Positions 9,404 through 19,215 of a DNA stretch of 64,000 nucleotides are shown here, one piece after another; the stretch's first letter is position 1; each line of letters opens with the position of its first letter. Location: NCBI GenBank assembly GCA_904066235.2, contig CAJFCV020000006.1, positions 4,836,001-4,900,000 on the forward strand, given 5' to 3'. The DNA comes from Bursaphelenchus xylophilus (lineage: Eukaryota > Nematoda > Chromadorea > Rhabditida > Aphelenchoididae). The notes under the pieces are model-generated. The model made no database searches, was not told where the DNA came from, and was given only the letters and a program-made list of their open reading frames with translations. The position numbers were made by a program, and so were the translations under genes.

Positions 9404-10287
9404 CTAATTCTTCGTCACTTCATAGGTAACCACGAAGAATTTGCGACCGCCAAATGAGGTCCATCTTCTGATGTGGAAATACTTCATGCCACGCACATAC
9501 CTCTTTTTGAGGGCGTCTTCCTGGAGGACATAGGCCGGCTCTACTTCCACCTGAAATTGAAAATTATTGTACTTCATTTTTGAAAATTTTAATTTTTTTA
9601 ACTACGATATGTATATGTATAATACATTCAGATATTTTGTTAAAAATTTTGCGATAAAAAATATTCTTATTTACCAAAACGGTGAGCCACTTCATATGGG
9701 GATATTGCCCCAGGGCCTCATCGTACACTTCTCGGTAGCGGTGTTCATGCTTGAAAACACTGAAAAGATTATCTAGATTAGACTTCTTGACGGGTTTGTT
9801 TTACATCTTTATTTTTTTGTTCTTTACGGGGTCTTCTGTTTTTTTAATCATAGAATACTTACTGAACGGCCGCCTTCTTTGGGTCCATTTTAAGACCTAT
9901 CAGTTCGGCCAAGGTTTGCGCGGTAACGTTGTCCAGATGGCCGCTGAAAAAAGCAATCAATTTTAGCATTTTTTAAAATTTATTAGAATAATCTTTCAAT
10001 GATTTTTTCAATTTTAAAAAGTTAGCCTACAATATCTCGAACATTATCTCCAGTGGCAGGCCACCGAAATTAAATGCCTCAGGGCATTGATGATCCGGGA
10101 CATCGCGGATGAACTCTTCTAGAATTGAAGTAGGTGCCAATCTGGAGAAGGTGGCAAAAAGGTCGCCCAGATCTTCAACGGGCTCAACATTGTCGACCCG
10201 GGGCTTTTCAAATGGTTCGGATGATCCAAATTCAAAAATTTCCCCTAAACCAGTCATATTAGTAGGGTACATGGGGCTGGATTCCAT
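9404..10287 (-). CDS. F-box-like protein, paralog 2 (189 aa)
   Basis: Exons 10031-10287, 9863-9943, 9675-9759 and 9404-9550. The N-terminal third is acidic and probably disordered. The F-box-like segment is LPLEIMFEIF (residues 77-86) followed by GHLDNVTAQTLAELIGLKMD. The C-terminal part contains KWLTVLVEVEPAYVLQED and RRWTSFGGRKFFVVTYEVTK. It shares exon lengths and the pattern GMK...RRWTS...FF.VTY.VT with paralog 1, which lies 416 bases downstream on the same strand. Function inferred only from the F-box-like motif; substrate unknown. Confidence 0.75.
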
Positions 10288-10612
10288 CTCTATTTGAGAT
10301 ACACCGGGCGAAAGTGACGCTTGTGTAAGTAAATGAATGTTTTTTACGCTTTGTTATTATACAGAGATTTTATTACAGAAAAAACATGTCTTTGTTTTTC
10401 TTTGAGTTATGTATACCAATAACTATAAAATTCAATTTTGAGTTTGAATTCTTTCATATTTTAAACTCGATTACTGAAAAAAAACAATGACCAATTTTAC
10501 CCGCTTTTTTATTGTTTCCTCTGCGCAAATTTTCGTTTTCCTGCTCTTTTCTATTGTTCAAAATTTTTTAAATTCTCAGAATTTAATGATTTTCTTCGCT
10601 GCTATATAAAGC
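10288..10612. other. Intergenic, AT-rich
   Basis: Head-to-head space between the F-box-like gene (minus) and the small peptide gene (plus). Nothing else seen. Confidence 0.5.
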
Positions 10613-10620
10613 ATGATTAC
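10613..10620 (+). promoter_or_regulatory. TATA box of the 57-aa peptide gene
   Basis: TATATAAA, 31 bases before the ATG at 10651, so the 5' UTR would be only a few bases. A poly(A) signal AATAAA is at 10862-10867. Confidence 0.55.
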
Positions 10621-10650
10621 TTTCGAGAGTAAAATCACTTCCGTTTAACC

Positions 10651-10824
10651 ATGAATTTCTATTTTTTATTTTCTCTACTTTTCCTCATCTTGATTACCGT
10701 AATGCCAGCGCCCGCTCAAAAGGTTGATGGGAGCCGAGAAATGAGAAGAGAACAAATGGATCGACGGAGGAGGACTAATGTCAAGTTTGTTGTGTCGCAG
10801 AGCATCCATGTTCAGGGAAATTGA
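10651..10824 (+). CDS. Secreted 57-aa peptide precursor, single exon
   Basis: ATG at 10651 to TGA at 10822-10824. A strong signal peptide (MNFYFLFSLLFLILITVMPA) ends near APAQ. The rest is short and basic: QKVDGSREMRREQMDRRRR, then TNVKFVVSQSIHVQGN. RRRR is a good prohormone-convertase site and would release a 16-residue C-terminal peptide. No cysteines and no amidation Gly. TATA box and AATAAA at suitable distances support a real compact gene. Family not recognised; a peptide hormone or defence peptide are both possible. Confidence 0.6.
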   Translation: MNFYFLFSLLFLILITVMPAPAQKVDGSREMRREQMDRRRRTNVKFVVSQSIHVQGN

Positions 10825-10867
10825 GCTTCTTTAAATTATGGTTCTATTTATTCAGATTTTTAATAAA

Positions 10868-11056
10868 ATCTTGACACTGACTTTTAGTTTTATTTTTATT
10901 GGCCTTTAAAAAATAAGAGATTAGCCTATTTCAACGATTGCCCACTTTGTAAAACAAATATTGTTTAATTATCTCAAAAAATTTGAAAAAATGCAAATCT
11001 ACAGTAAACTACAATATAATTATTTTCAAGATATAAGTAATAATCGGAGGCTTGGT
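10868..11056. other. Convergent 3' ends
   Basis: Space between the peptide gene (plus) and catalase (minus); no gene. Confidence 0.5.
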
Positions 11057-13560
11057 TTATGACATCCTCTTGCAATCTCCACTCTGCCCCTTTCCTTTGG
11101 CGCTTTGGCAAATCAAATGGCGGACTTGGTTTCCAAAGTCTGGATGCACCTTGGTGAACTCCTTGATACTTCTTTCCTGGACATGCGGAACACATTTAGA
11201 CAAGGGGCCAGCCAAATTTTCACAAAGACGGTCGCGACTGGGCTCGTCGAGAACCTGAAGAAATAAAAATTAGCAATTTTTTAAACTTTTTATTGACTCT
11301 GCGGTAAAAAATGGAAAAATCCCATTTCTATCCCTCACCTTTTCCCAGAAAAGCCTTGGCTGGGTGTAATTGTCTTCATCTCGGGTCTCCCATCGATGAA
11401 CGACTCCATTGACTTCGAACTTATGCGTCAAGTCTTGTTCCTTGTTTTCTGGTTCGGGTGTATTTCCGAATGAATTTGGATAATAATTGGGCTCGCCTCC
11501 TTGCTTGAATAGACACATGGGGCCATCGCGTTGGATATTCTGGGGCGGTTTCGAGAAGGGGCAGTTGATCGGAAGTTGTTGGAAGTTTGGACCTGAAACG
11601 GATTAAAAAATAAAACTGGATAAAAAATTTGACCTTATACTACGTAAATATTCACAAAATCTTGGATGAAAGCAGTTAAAAATAAATATTAGAAACCACA
11701 AAATATTTTGTTCAATACTACCTAAAACAAAGTCATCAAAATGAAAATTTCTCACCTAATCTATGAAGTTGGGTGTCAGTGTAGGAAAAGATTCTTCCTT
11801 GGAGCATCTTGTCCGGAGAGAAGTCGATGCCAGGGACAATATGAGCCGGAGCAAACGCGGCCTGTTCCACCTCTGCATAGTAATTGTTGGGGTTTTTGTT
11901 GAGGACGATTTTTCCGACCGGAATTAAAGGGTAGTCCTTGTGAGGCCAGACTTTGGTCAGATCGAACGGATTGAACGGGCAACCGGCGGCTTCCGACTCT
12001 TTCATCACCTAGATTTTAGGTAATCGTTTTCTAAAAATTTTCTACCTGGATGTAGAACTTCCATTCCGGATAATTTCCAGATTCAATGGCATTATAAAGA
12101 TCCCTGGTGGCGTAATCCGGGTCGTCTCCAGCCAATCGTCCGGCCTCCTCAACTGACAGATTCTTGATCCCTTGAGATGTCTAAAACAATACAAATTCTA
12201 TGACTTCTAGGACAATTTACGTATTTTACAAATCCAAAAGCCTTTCCCTTACCTTGAAATGGAATTTTACCCAGAATCCCTCGTTCTTTTCATTGATTAA
12301 CTTGTAAGTATGACTTCCGAATCCATCCATGTGTCTAAATCCATCGGGAGTGCCGCGATCCGAGAACAAAAACATGAACTGATGAAGGGTTTCGGGTCTG
12401 AGAGACATGAAATCGAACACCATGTTGGGGTCCTTCAGATTTGTGGCTGGATTTCTCTTCTGTGTGTGGATAAATGAGGGGAAGAGGATGGGGTCTCTGA
12501 TGAAGAAAATCGGCGTGTTGTTGCCAACCAAATCCCAAATTCCTGAAAATTTATGATGCATTACATGTGAAATTTCACAATGATTCCAAATATCCTGTTA
12601 GTTTTTTGAAGACATTAAAATTTTACAGAAAATAGATTTTTTCATTACACTTGCCCAAAAGTAAAAAAAAAACGAAATTTACTATCTTAAATTAAAAAAA
12701 GGATGTTCGAAATTGACTGTACGATTAAAAAGCACCTCATGACACATAAAAATGCCACATTCCCACCATGTAATACCACTGGTTAAAAAGTAATTCCCAT
12801 TTTATATTGTACTAGACATGCTACTCAAAAATCTCCAAAATTCAATTAAAAAAGTAAAAACCTACCGTCATCGGTGTAGAATTTCATCGCAAAGCCTCGA
12901 GGATCCCTGGCAGTGTCAGCACTTCCACGCTCGCCACCTGAAACACACATTTTAGAAACAAATTATTGCACAGTGCAAAATACCGTAACCCGCCCTAGTG
13001 CTTAGAAATATAACTCACCGACAGTTGAGAACCGGATGAACATTGGGGTTTTCTTCCCGACTTTGCTGAAGACGCTGGCTCTCGAATACTGAGTGATGTC
13101 GTGGGTAATCTCCAGATATCCATGGGCTCCAGCACCCTTGGCATGAACAACACGTTCGGGGTTACGTTCTCTATCGAATCTCTGCAGCTCGTCCAAGAAG
13201 AAATGATCTTGAAGAAGCATGGGACCTCGGCGTCCGGCGGTTAAAACGGCCGTTCTGGTGGGCATTGGGACGCCATAAGAGGTGGTCATGCGTTCCGACT
13301 TGTCATTCTAGAGGAATAAAAATTTTAAGATCACTATGATCTACTCGAAAAAGCTATTCTGGTTATAACAAAAAAATTCAGAAGTCTGGAGATGATTTTT
13401 TTAGCTAAAACAAACAAAAAATATCTAAAACAACCAAAAACTTTCGTAAATGGCTTGCGCTTCGTTTGACATAGCTTCAGCACACTTAAAAATATTGTAT
13501 TTTCCCTACCTTGTGGCTTTCCAGAAATCTGGGCAATTGATTGGCCGCAAAGTCCGTCAT
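11057..13560 (-). CDS. ctl: Catalase (513 aa, eight exons)
   Basis: Splits hydrogen peroxide into water and oxygen; a haem tetramer. Exons 13510-13560, 13019-13307, 12866-12937, 12253-12542, 12046-12180, 11756-12008, 11339-11592 and 11057-11254, all GT-AG and in phase. Catalytic His72 lies in [11 protein letters not shown], Asn145 in GNNTPIFF, and the haem-ligand Tyr355 in [13 protein letters not shown]. The [15 protein letters not shown] and [16 protein letters not shown] signatures are intact. Length is normal for a small-subunit catalase. The C-terminus is KRMS, not a clear SKL-type peroxisome signal, so it may be cytosolic like C. elegans CTL-1. C. elegans has three tandem ctl genes; only one is seen here. 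Confidence 0.97.
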
Positions 13561-14010
13561 ATTGGAATTGATCGACTTCTCGATGAAAATGGAACTCAAA
13601 ATTGTTTATCTGGAAAAAATTAAAATAGTAGTGATCCAAAAGAAGTGCTCGTATTTTATTACCGAACCAATAAAATTCCGATTACCATCAAAAATCACAA
13701 TGAAAAAACAAGTTATATTATTTTAAAGACCAAACTCAAAGTGTAAATTTTTTTAATACAAACGCTTGAATTTTTTGAGACTTTTGATGCACAGAACAAA
13801 AGATTTTTCATCTACACGCAGGATTATCTGAAAATCAAGGCAAAAATCTTTGGCGAGCGAGATATTATTGAATAATTCTTTGACATTATTGGTCAAAAAT
13901 CTGGCAAATCCCTATAAAAAATGATGTAGACTCAAAAATTTACAAAAAAGCTCTCTTTCCCCGTTATTTTCCCTACAAAGAAGTTGCCTTTTGACAAAAA
14001 TTGCCAGGAA

Positions 14011-14074
14011 CAGGGGTGGCAAATGGACCTCTTTCGGGCCGGGCTTCGCCGGGCCGGCCCGGTGACCACCCCTG
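14011..14074. mobile_element. Very short hAT-type MITE (64 bp) with target-site duplication
   Basis: Ends CAGGGGTGG and CCACCCCTG are perfect inverted copies, of the CAGGGGTG kind common in hAT elements. The flanks are GCCAGGAA (14003-14010) and GCCAAGAA (14075-14082): an 8-bp duplication with one mismatch, as hAT transposases make. The inside is GC-rich and palindromic (GGGCCGGGC / GGGCCGGCCCGG). Confidence 0.6.
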
Positions 14075-14149
14075 GCCAAGAAAAGTGACAAATTTTCGAC
14101 CAATAACTTTGTGACATTTCGCGAAAAATCCAATTGAAACCTCAGCACT

Positions 14150-14290
14150 GCGCAATCGGGTTCGGAGTTTCGTTTGCACAGTGCAACGAACTTAACTCCC
14201 CGTTCTTCCGCACTGTGTAATAAAATTTATCCTCCGCACTGTGGAGTCGAATGCCCTTTTTATTCGACCACACAGTGCACAGTAAGCAGT
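14150..14290. promoter_or_regulatory. Cluster of CACTGTG / CACAGTG motifs upstream of catalase
   Basis: At least four copies of the motif in either orientation (GCACAGTGCAAC, CGCACTGTGTAA, CGCACTGTGGAG, CACACAGTGCAC), 600-730 bases before the catalase ATG. The last two frame a hairpin-like TCGAATGCC / TTCGACCA segment. A binding-site cluster is an inference. Confidence 0.35.
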
Positions 14291-16111
14291 TTCTTTTCAG
14301 TAAAAAAACAGATCAAACAAAACAAACTGATAATCACCCATTAAAAATAACTCCCAAGTACTAAATATACAGTAATCAGAATGTAGTGAAGATAAAGTTA
14401 ATGGAAAAATCGCTGTTTCAGCAAAACTTATTGCTCTTTTCTAGGATGGGAGGGCTTTTCTTTTCCTTTTCTGTCATTGTTTTCTCAATATTTGCGTTGG
14501 GGAAAACAAGGGTTTTGAAAGAATGTTTACGCTATTTTGAAGTCCGAACGTTGAGGACTAGAGATTACGGACTATAAAAAACAGCTTAGGAAACAAAGGT
14601 GCAAATAGCTCCTATATGCCACCATAAAAATCACTATGGCACTTTCTATATACAATAAAAAAATCACCGGGCAATCCCTTGGTAAGTACATAGAATAGAA
14701 ATTGATATATGTTGGATTCATTTCCCTGTTTATATACAACCCAATGTCATCGCTTTTAGTCATCCCTCGTGGAGCTGTTCCATCGTTAATTTCGTTTTCC
14801 TGTATTTTGCAGCCACTCCCCCAAAATTGTCATCCCTTCACATGCTTTAATCTTTGATCACTCGCTTCACAACAAACGTTTTTTTTTTCTTTTTTTAAAT
14901 GCCGACGATGACAAAACAGAACAGGAAAGAAGCAGAGAAATAGAGACTAGAAACAGCAAAGAACGTATCGTTTGGAAACGATTATTTTTAAAAGTACATG
15001 TTCGTAAAATGTGTTTTTAAAGGAAGTAAAAGGTTCAATTTGGTCAGTAATTGTGAAAAAAACAATGTAAAACAACAAGAAAATAAGGTAAAACTTGCTG
15101 CTCTGCAATCTTTGATGTCTACGAAATTATAAAACGCGTCATAGATAAAAAATTATGTATTTCGTATGTAAAAGGGAGAGTTAGAAAGTTGGAATGTAAT
15201 GGGAAGAAATAAGAACTTTTGTTTACAACTCTGCCAATTTTAAATTTGATCTATTAAGTACAACTCTCCAGTTTTCGTTAAAAATATTAAACTCTTGAAT
15301 AACAAAAACCGCCAAGGAAAGGGTCCTTTCAACAATAACAACTATTTTGCAAGAGTATCAAGTAGTGGGGCCTACTGCAAAATCATTCGTAATGCTCTAA
15401 GATATCGACACCTTTACGCCTGTTTTTTTATCCAATCAAAAAATATCCGCAAAACTTTATGAGTCATATTAACTTGCTTTCTGTTCAGCGCATAAGTCAA
15501 CCAAAATCGCTGCAGCGTTTGCTGCATTAAAATTACTTTTTGACGACTTTATACATGAACTACCAAAAATACTCCCTTTACTTCACCATTTTTATGTTTA
15601 CTCGGACAATGCAAAAGTCGATTTGTTTTTGTCACTTTGCCTATGACTTCGATGCTTTTTGAAACACCGCATAAAGTCTAGAAATCATCTTTACTGAGAA
15701 AAAAATATTCGTAGTTTCAGCATTCCTCGATTATCAACACCCCGAGGTTTCTTATCAGCTTTATTTTTAGCTGATAAGAAAACAAAACATGAACATAAAG
15801 AAACATCCAAAAGTCAATCGAATTTTGATTATCAACAAAACAAAAACAGAATTCTTTGAAAAAGCAAAAAAAAAAACGAATACCATGGAGTCGCGGATCG
15901 TATTCGGAGACCACTTTAGCACCTTTTGACCATGCAATGAAAAAACTTGTTTGTTTGTGAACAAAAGAAGTATTTATTACCTGTGGATTTATTACTTCGG
16001 CAGTATTGTTATGTAAACAGAGATTGTTTACAAAAACATTGTTTTGTAATGACCTTTGCGACAAGACTATAGAGTTTACAACCTTTTCAGTTGTGGTAGT
16101 AGGATCTGGGC

Positions 16112-16205
16112 ACTTTTTCTCGCCTAATTTGAGGTTAATTCATGTTCCAGCTCTTGAAAATCTGGCTGGAAATGGAAATTTTGTAATGTTCACGAGCTTT
16201 TCTTG
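16112..16205 (+). pseudogene. Decayed spliced-leader RNA copy
   Basis: Matches the variant SL RNA at 18904-19001 from TAATTTGAG|GTTA through CATGTTCCAGCTC, GGCTGGAAATGGAAATTTTG and GTTCACGAGC. The 5' hairpin of the leader is lost, the Sm site reads AATTTTGTAATG instead of AATTTTGGAA, stem III no longer pairs, and no proximal sequence element is seen upstream. The foldback element begins at its 3' end. Confidence 0.6.
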
Positions 16206-16800
16206 ACAAGGAAAGTACTTTTATGGGGGCTCCTACTTTTTGACGGGACATATCTCAAAAAATCAGAAAAAATGCGCTGATCAAGGATATATAAATCTTA
16301 GCTGCCCATTTTAGGTTTTTAGGGGTCAAAATGCCCAAAAACTGGCTTATTTTCCCTACAAAAGGCGCAAGCGTTCGAAACGATAAAAAGCGCAGTCAGT
16401 CTCTTCCTTCGGAAGAGAGTGGTGTGGCCGAGTGGTTAGTGCCGTAGTCTGGGAATCAAGAGCGATGACGCCGCACGGGTTCGATTTCCCTTTTGGGCTG
16501 AATAAACTTTTTTTGAAGTTGAAGATCGGAAAAATAAATTTTTGGGCCAAGACTGATTTATTACGTCTTAGAAACCCAATAAACATCATTTTAAGCCAAA
16601 ATAAAAATTGTAAACCTGTGAAAAATTAAGCGAAAAGGGGTTCATATAGGACTTTATGTCAACTTCCGATTGAGTTTTCACCCCTAAAAACCTAAAATGG
16701 GCAGCTAAGATTTATATATCCTTGATCAGCACATTTTTTCTGATTTTTTGAGATATGTCCCGTCAAAAAGTAGGAGCCCCCATAAAAGTACTTTCCTTGT
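16206..16800. mobile_element. Foldback element with 121-bp inverted arms and a tRNA-like core
   Basis: 16206-16326 and 16680-16800 are inverted copies, almost perfect over 121 bp (one GCGCTG / GTGCTG difference noticed). Outer ends are ACAAGGAAAGTAC. The 353-bp core holds GGCCGAGTGGTTAG (A-box like, near 16426) and GGTTCGATTTC (B-box like, near 16478), as in serine/leucine-type tRNAs, but acceptor and D stems do not pair. No transposase. It may be a non-autonomous foldback that captured a tRNA-derived SINE. Confidence 0.65.
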
Positions 16801-16956
16801 GAAAAAAAATTTGAAATTAAAAATATTGTGTCCAATTTTCCGAGGAAAGCGAGTTTTAGTCATGTCCACAGTAAATTTCTGTTATTTTCTGAAATGCAAT
16901 GTGAAATAGCGCGCAAAAGGAGAGAACGAAAAGCGCTAGACAAAGTCTCGTTCGTT

Positions 16957-16975
16957 CCCCAACAAAAATCGGCAG
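16957..16975 (+). promoter_or_regulatory. Proximal sequence element of SL RNA copy 1
   Basis: CCCCAACAAAAATCGGCAG, 39 bases before the leader. Copies 2, 3 and the variant keep the same element 37-39 bases upstream. Confidence 0.65.
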
Positions 16976-17014
16976 CCGGGTTCTCTCTCTTGCGAAACGA
17001 TGCATTCTCTCTTC

Positions 17015-17110
17015 GGTTTAATAACCCAAGTTTGAGGTTAGCTCATGTTCTGGCTCATGCAAATGTGGCTGGTTGATGAAATTTTGGAACGTTTGAGGTT
17101 TCCCTCGAAC
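17015..17110 (+). ncRNA. Spliced-leader RNA, SL1-type, copy 1 (96 nt)
   Basis: Leader of 22 nt that starts GGTTTAATAACCC and ends AAGTTTGAG, directly followed by the donor GTTAGC. It differs from C. elegans SL1 by A for T at position 9. Next come a stem (CTGGC...GCTGG with CAT/ATG inside), an Sm-type site AAATTTTGGAAC, and a 3' stem (GTTTGAGG/CCTCGAAC). SL RNAs donate the leader to mRNA 5' ends in trans. Open frames crossing this region are accidental. Confidence 0.85.
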
Positions 17111-17308
17111 AAATATCAAAACAAAACCGGTGAATTCTTTCGATTTGGGATGTATAGCAGGAAAGACACAGAGGTGAAAAAGACATACACAAAACATTCA
17201 TAGATCCAAACAAATTTGTTTTTCAAACAATTCTCTTCAAACTAAATATTTTTTATTTTTATGGGCAATAACTTTATGGAATTGGAGATAAAATACGGGT
17301 ATTTTATG

Positions 17309-18231
17309 TTACTCTTCCGTCTTCTCAAACAGTTTTCCTTCGAGCTCCGATTTTACGTTCTGAAAAGAGTTTTTGTCACTTTCTGAGAGCAGAATTTTTT
17401 GCACATATACTGATATTAACAGCGACTTACAAAGCAGTTTTGTTCGTGATCTTTGACCCGATCCAACTCCGTCCTCATCCAGCCCGCCACCAATTCCAAA
17501 GTGTAATCTTTTTTCGAGTCCGGCAAGGCTTCATTGGCTTCAACAATCCTGTTGGTGAACCAATGCAGATATCGAGCTGCTTCTTGTAGCATTGCAGCAG
17601 TCTGCACAATTCTATCCAACCTTTTGCACAAGGTTTGTAATTCGGCTTGATCTTTCGTCTCGGACTCTTGAATCTCCTCGAGGGCATTCTTTTCCTTGTG
17701 AAGTTTGGCACCAAGAAGATTTTTATAGGTAGTCAGCCATGAGCCTTCGCTTTTGCTGGGATCTCCTTCGTTGAGCAACTCATAGTTGATGACCTAGAAG
17801 ATATGTTATTTTAGGCTGTTTTTCAAGAAGATGTCTAGTATATTTTTGATCCCACCTGTTTTAAATTCTTCAGCCTTTTTTTAAGGTCTTCCAGATCACT
17901 TCTGTAGTCTTCAACTTGATCTGTGAAGACTTCTGGGTTATCAGTTTCTATTTGATCCAGTTTTTCGTCGATCTCGGATATCTTCTTTAAAGTTGTTTCA
18001 ATCTTGGTCAAGCTGTCGACTTTGCTCAGAGCATCAGCGGGGGGATTTGGTCCTGAAATTGGGGAGATAATTTTATCAGAATATCGGGCAACAGAGCGAC
18101 TTACCTTTGTCCTTTGACCCAGCCGGAGGCCTCAGATAAACCGAGTAGAATACCAATTTATCCGCAATGGTTGTGACCTCATTCAGCTCATTAACAATGT
18201 TTTCAAAATGAGGATCATGCGTTTCGGTCAT
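17309..18231 (-). CDS. Coiled-coil protein of unknown function (245 aa)
   Basis: Exons 18105-18231, 17856-18052, 17431-17793 and 17309-17359, all GT-AG. The protein has no signal peptide or membrane segment. It is rich in E, K, L and Q. Heptad-like stretches run through residues about 52-108 (KIETTLKKISEIDEKLDQIE; YRSDLEDLKKRLKNLKQ) and about 134-170 (HKEKNALEEIQESETKDQ). The C-terminal third is helical (AARYLHWFTNRIVEANEALP). It lies between two inverted SL RNA genes. Family not recognised; a structural or adaptor role is only a guess. Confidence 0.75.
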
Positions 18232-18589
18232 TTTCGGTATAAATCGAGACCAATGCCTGGGGGGATTAAAAGTTTTGTCTTCGGAATGGACTCAAGATGC
18301 CCTTTGCCATCTGCTCATCTCTCCACTCTCTTCATATCGCCCGCTCTTTCCCGAATGGCTCGTGAGATCAGGTAGTAGGCGAAAAACATGTGCCAGAGGG
18401 TTATTTTAAAAGACCGGCCCACTCAAAGGATCGGGCCGGCCAAGCAGCTGATTATATTTCTGAGTTTCAATGCGAGCTCTTCATAAACAGCTAATGGACA
18501 CGTCATTCGAACTCTTTGGTCGAGTTCATATTTATGTCTTACTAGACATCCCGAACGGAAAGAATCCAACGAGGTTTGTAATGATATTT

Positions 18590-18685
18590 GTTTGAGAACA
18601 ACCTCAAACGTTCCAAAATTTCATCAACCAGCCACATTTGCATGAGCCAGAACATGAGCTAACCTCAAACTTGGGTTATTAAACC
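18590..18685 (-). ncRNA. Spliced-leader RNA, SL1-type, copy 2 (96 nt)
   Basis: Same leader, donor GTTAGC, central stem and Sm site as copy 1. The 3' stem is GTTTGAG/CTCAAAC: it differs from copy 1 on the 3' side but still pairs. Homology with copy 1 extends about 150 bases upstream, so 16862-17110 and 18590-18845 form a long inverted repeat around the coiled-coil gene. Confidence 0.85.
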
Positions 18686-18724
18686 GAAGAGAGAATGCAT
18701 CGTTTCGCAAGAGAGAGAACCCGG

Positions 18725-18743
18725 CTGCCGATTTTTGTTGGGG
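18725..18743 (-). promoter_or_regulatory. Proximal sequence element of SL RNA copy 2
   Basis: CTGCCGATTTTTGTTGGGG on the plus strand, 39 bases upstream of the leader; identical to copy 1. Confidence 0.65.
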
Positions 18744-18903
18744 AACGAACGAGACTTTGTCTAGCGCTTTTCGTTCTCTCCTTTTGCGCGCTATTTCACT
18801 TTGAATTGCAGAAAATAACAGAAATTTACTGTAGACATGAATAAAATACGGTGCTTCAATAATCAACGGGAAATCGATTAAAAATTTTTAATCTCGAATA
18901 TTC

Positions 18904-19001
18904 GTTCACGAAAAAACTCGTGAACATTCCAAAATTTCCATTTCCAGCCACGTTTTCACGAGCTGGAACATGAGCTAACCTCAAATTAGGCTATAAATAG
19001 C
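18904..19001 (-). ncRNA. Variant spliced-leader RNA (98 nt)
   Basis: Leader of 22 nt starting GCTATTTATAGCC and ending TAATTTGAG, then donor GTTAGC. Stem II is CCAGC/GCTGG with CGT/ACG closing a GAAA loop, the Sm site is AAATTTTGGAATG, and stem III is GTTCACGA/TCGTGAAC (8 perfect pairs). The 5' hairpin GCTA/TAGC replaces GGTT/AACC of the common leader, and CGT/ACG replaces CAT/ATG, so both sides changed together. A proximal sequence element is present at 19039. This looks functional and would give mRNAs a different leader. Confidence 0.65.
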
Positions 19002-19038
19002 AACGGGATCAACCTTCACCTCCACCACATCAACATCC

Positions 19039-19059
19039 CTGACGATTTTTGAACTGGGG
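19039..19059 (-). promoter_or_regulatory. Proximal sequence element of the variant SL RNA
   Basis: CTGACGATTTTTGAACTGGGG (21 bases; core CGATTTTTG and TGGGG shared with the other copies), 37 bases upstream of the leader. Confidence 0.55.
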
Positions 19060-19215
19060 AACCAAAACAAATTTCTCTGTCTTCTCTTCGCGTCTCTTTC
19101 TTTGGCCCTCTCTCTCCTCTCTCGATGGAATTGGCAAAATCGCCGTCTTTGGGAACTTTTTTTGCTCGGCTAGCGGAAAGGAGAGGAGAAATGGAATGGA
19201 ACCAGAGCGACGAAT

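Larger units (their letters stand above)
13561..16111. other. Catalase upstream region, no gene found
   Basis: AT-rich. Holds a tiny hAT-type element (14011-14074), a cluster of CACTGTG motifs (about 14150-14290) and homopolymer runs. Longer open frames at 15717-16064 lack signal peptides, splice structure or family similarity, and I do not call them. Confidence 0.5.

Noticed and set aside
15717..16064. 115-codon minus-strand frame rich in F, C and N
   Set aside because: AT-rich chance frame; overlaps the decayed SL RNA region and has no supporting features.
16419..16492. Possible serine/leucine tRNA
   Set aside because: A- and B-box words are present but acceptor and D stems do not pair and the 3' end does not match; treated as a tRNA-derived core of the foldback.
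16828..17076. Open frames of about 80 codons sharing an identical end at 16828-17076 and 18624-18866
   Set aside because: The shared sequence is the SL RNA gene and its promoter, conserved as RNA and promoter, not protein.
18410..18440. GGGCCGGCC segment as a second hAT mini-element
   Set aside because: No CAGGGGTG ends or target duplication.
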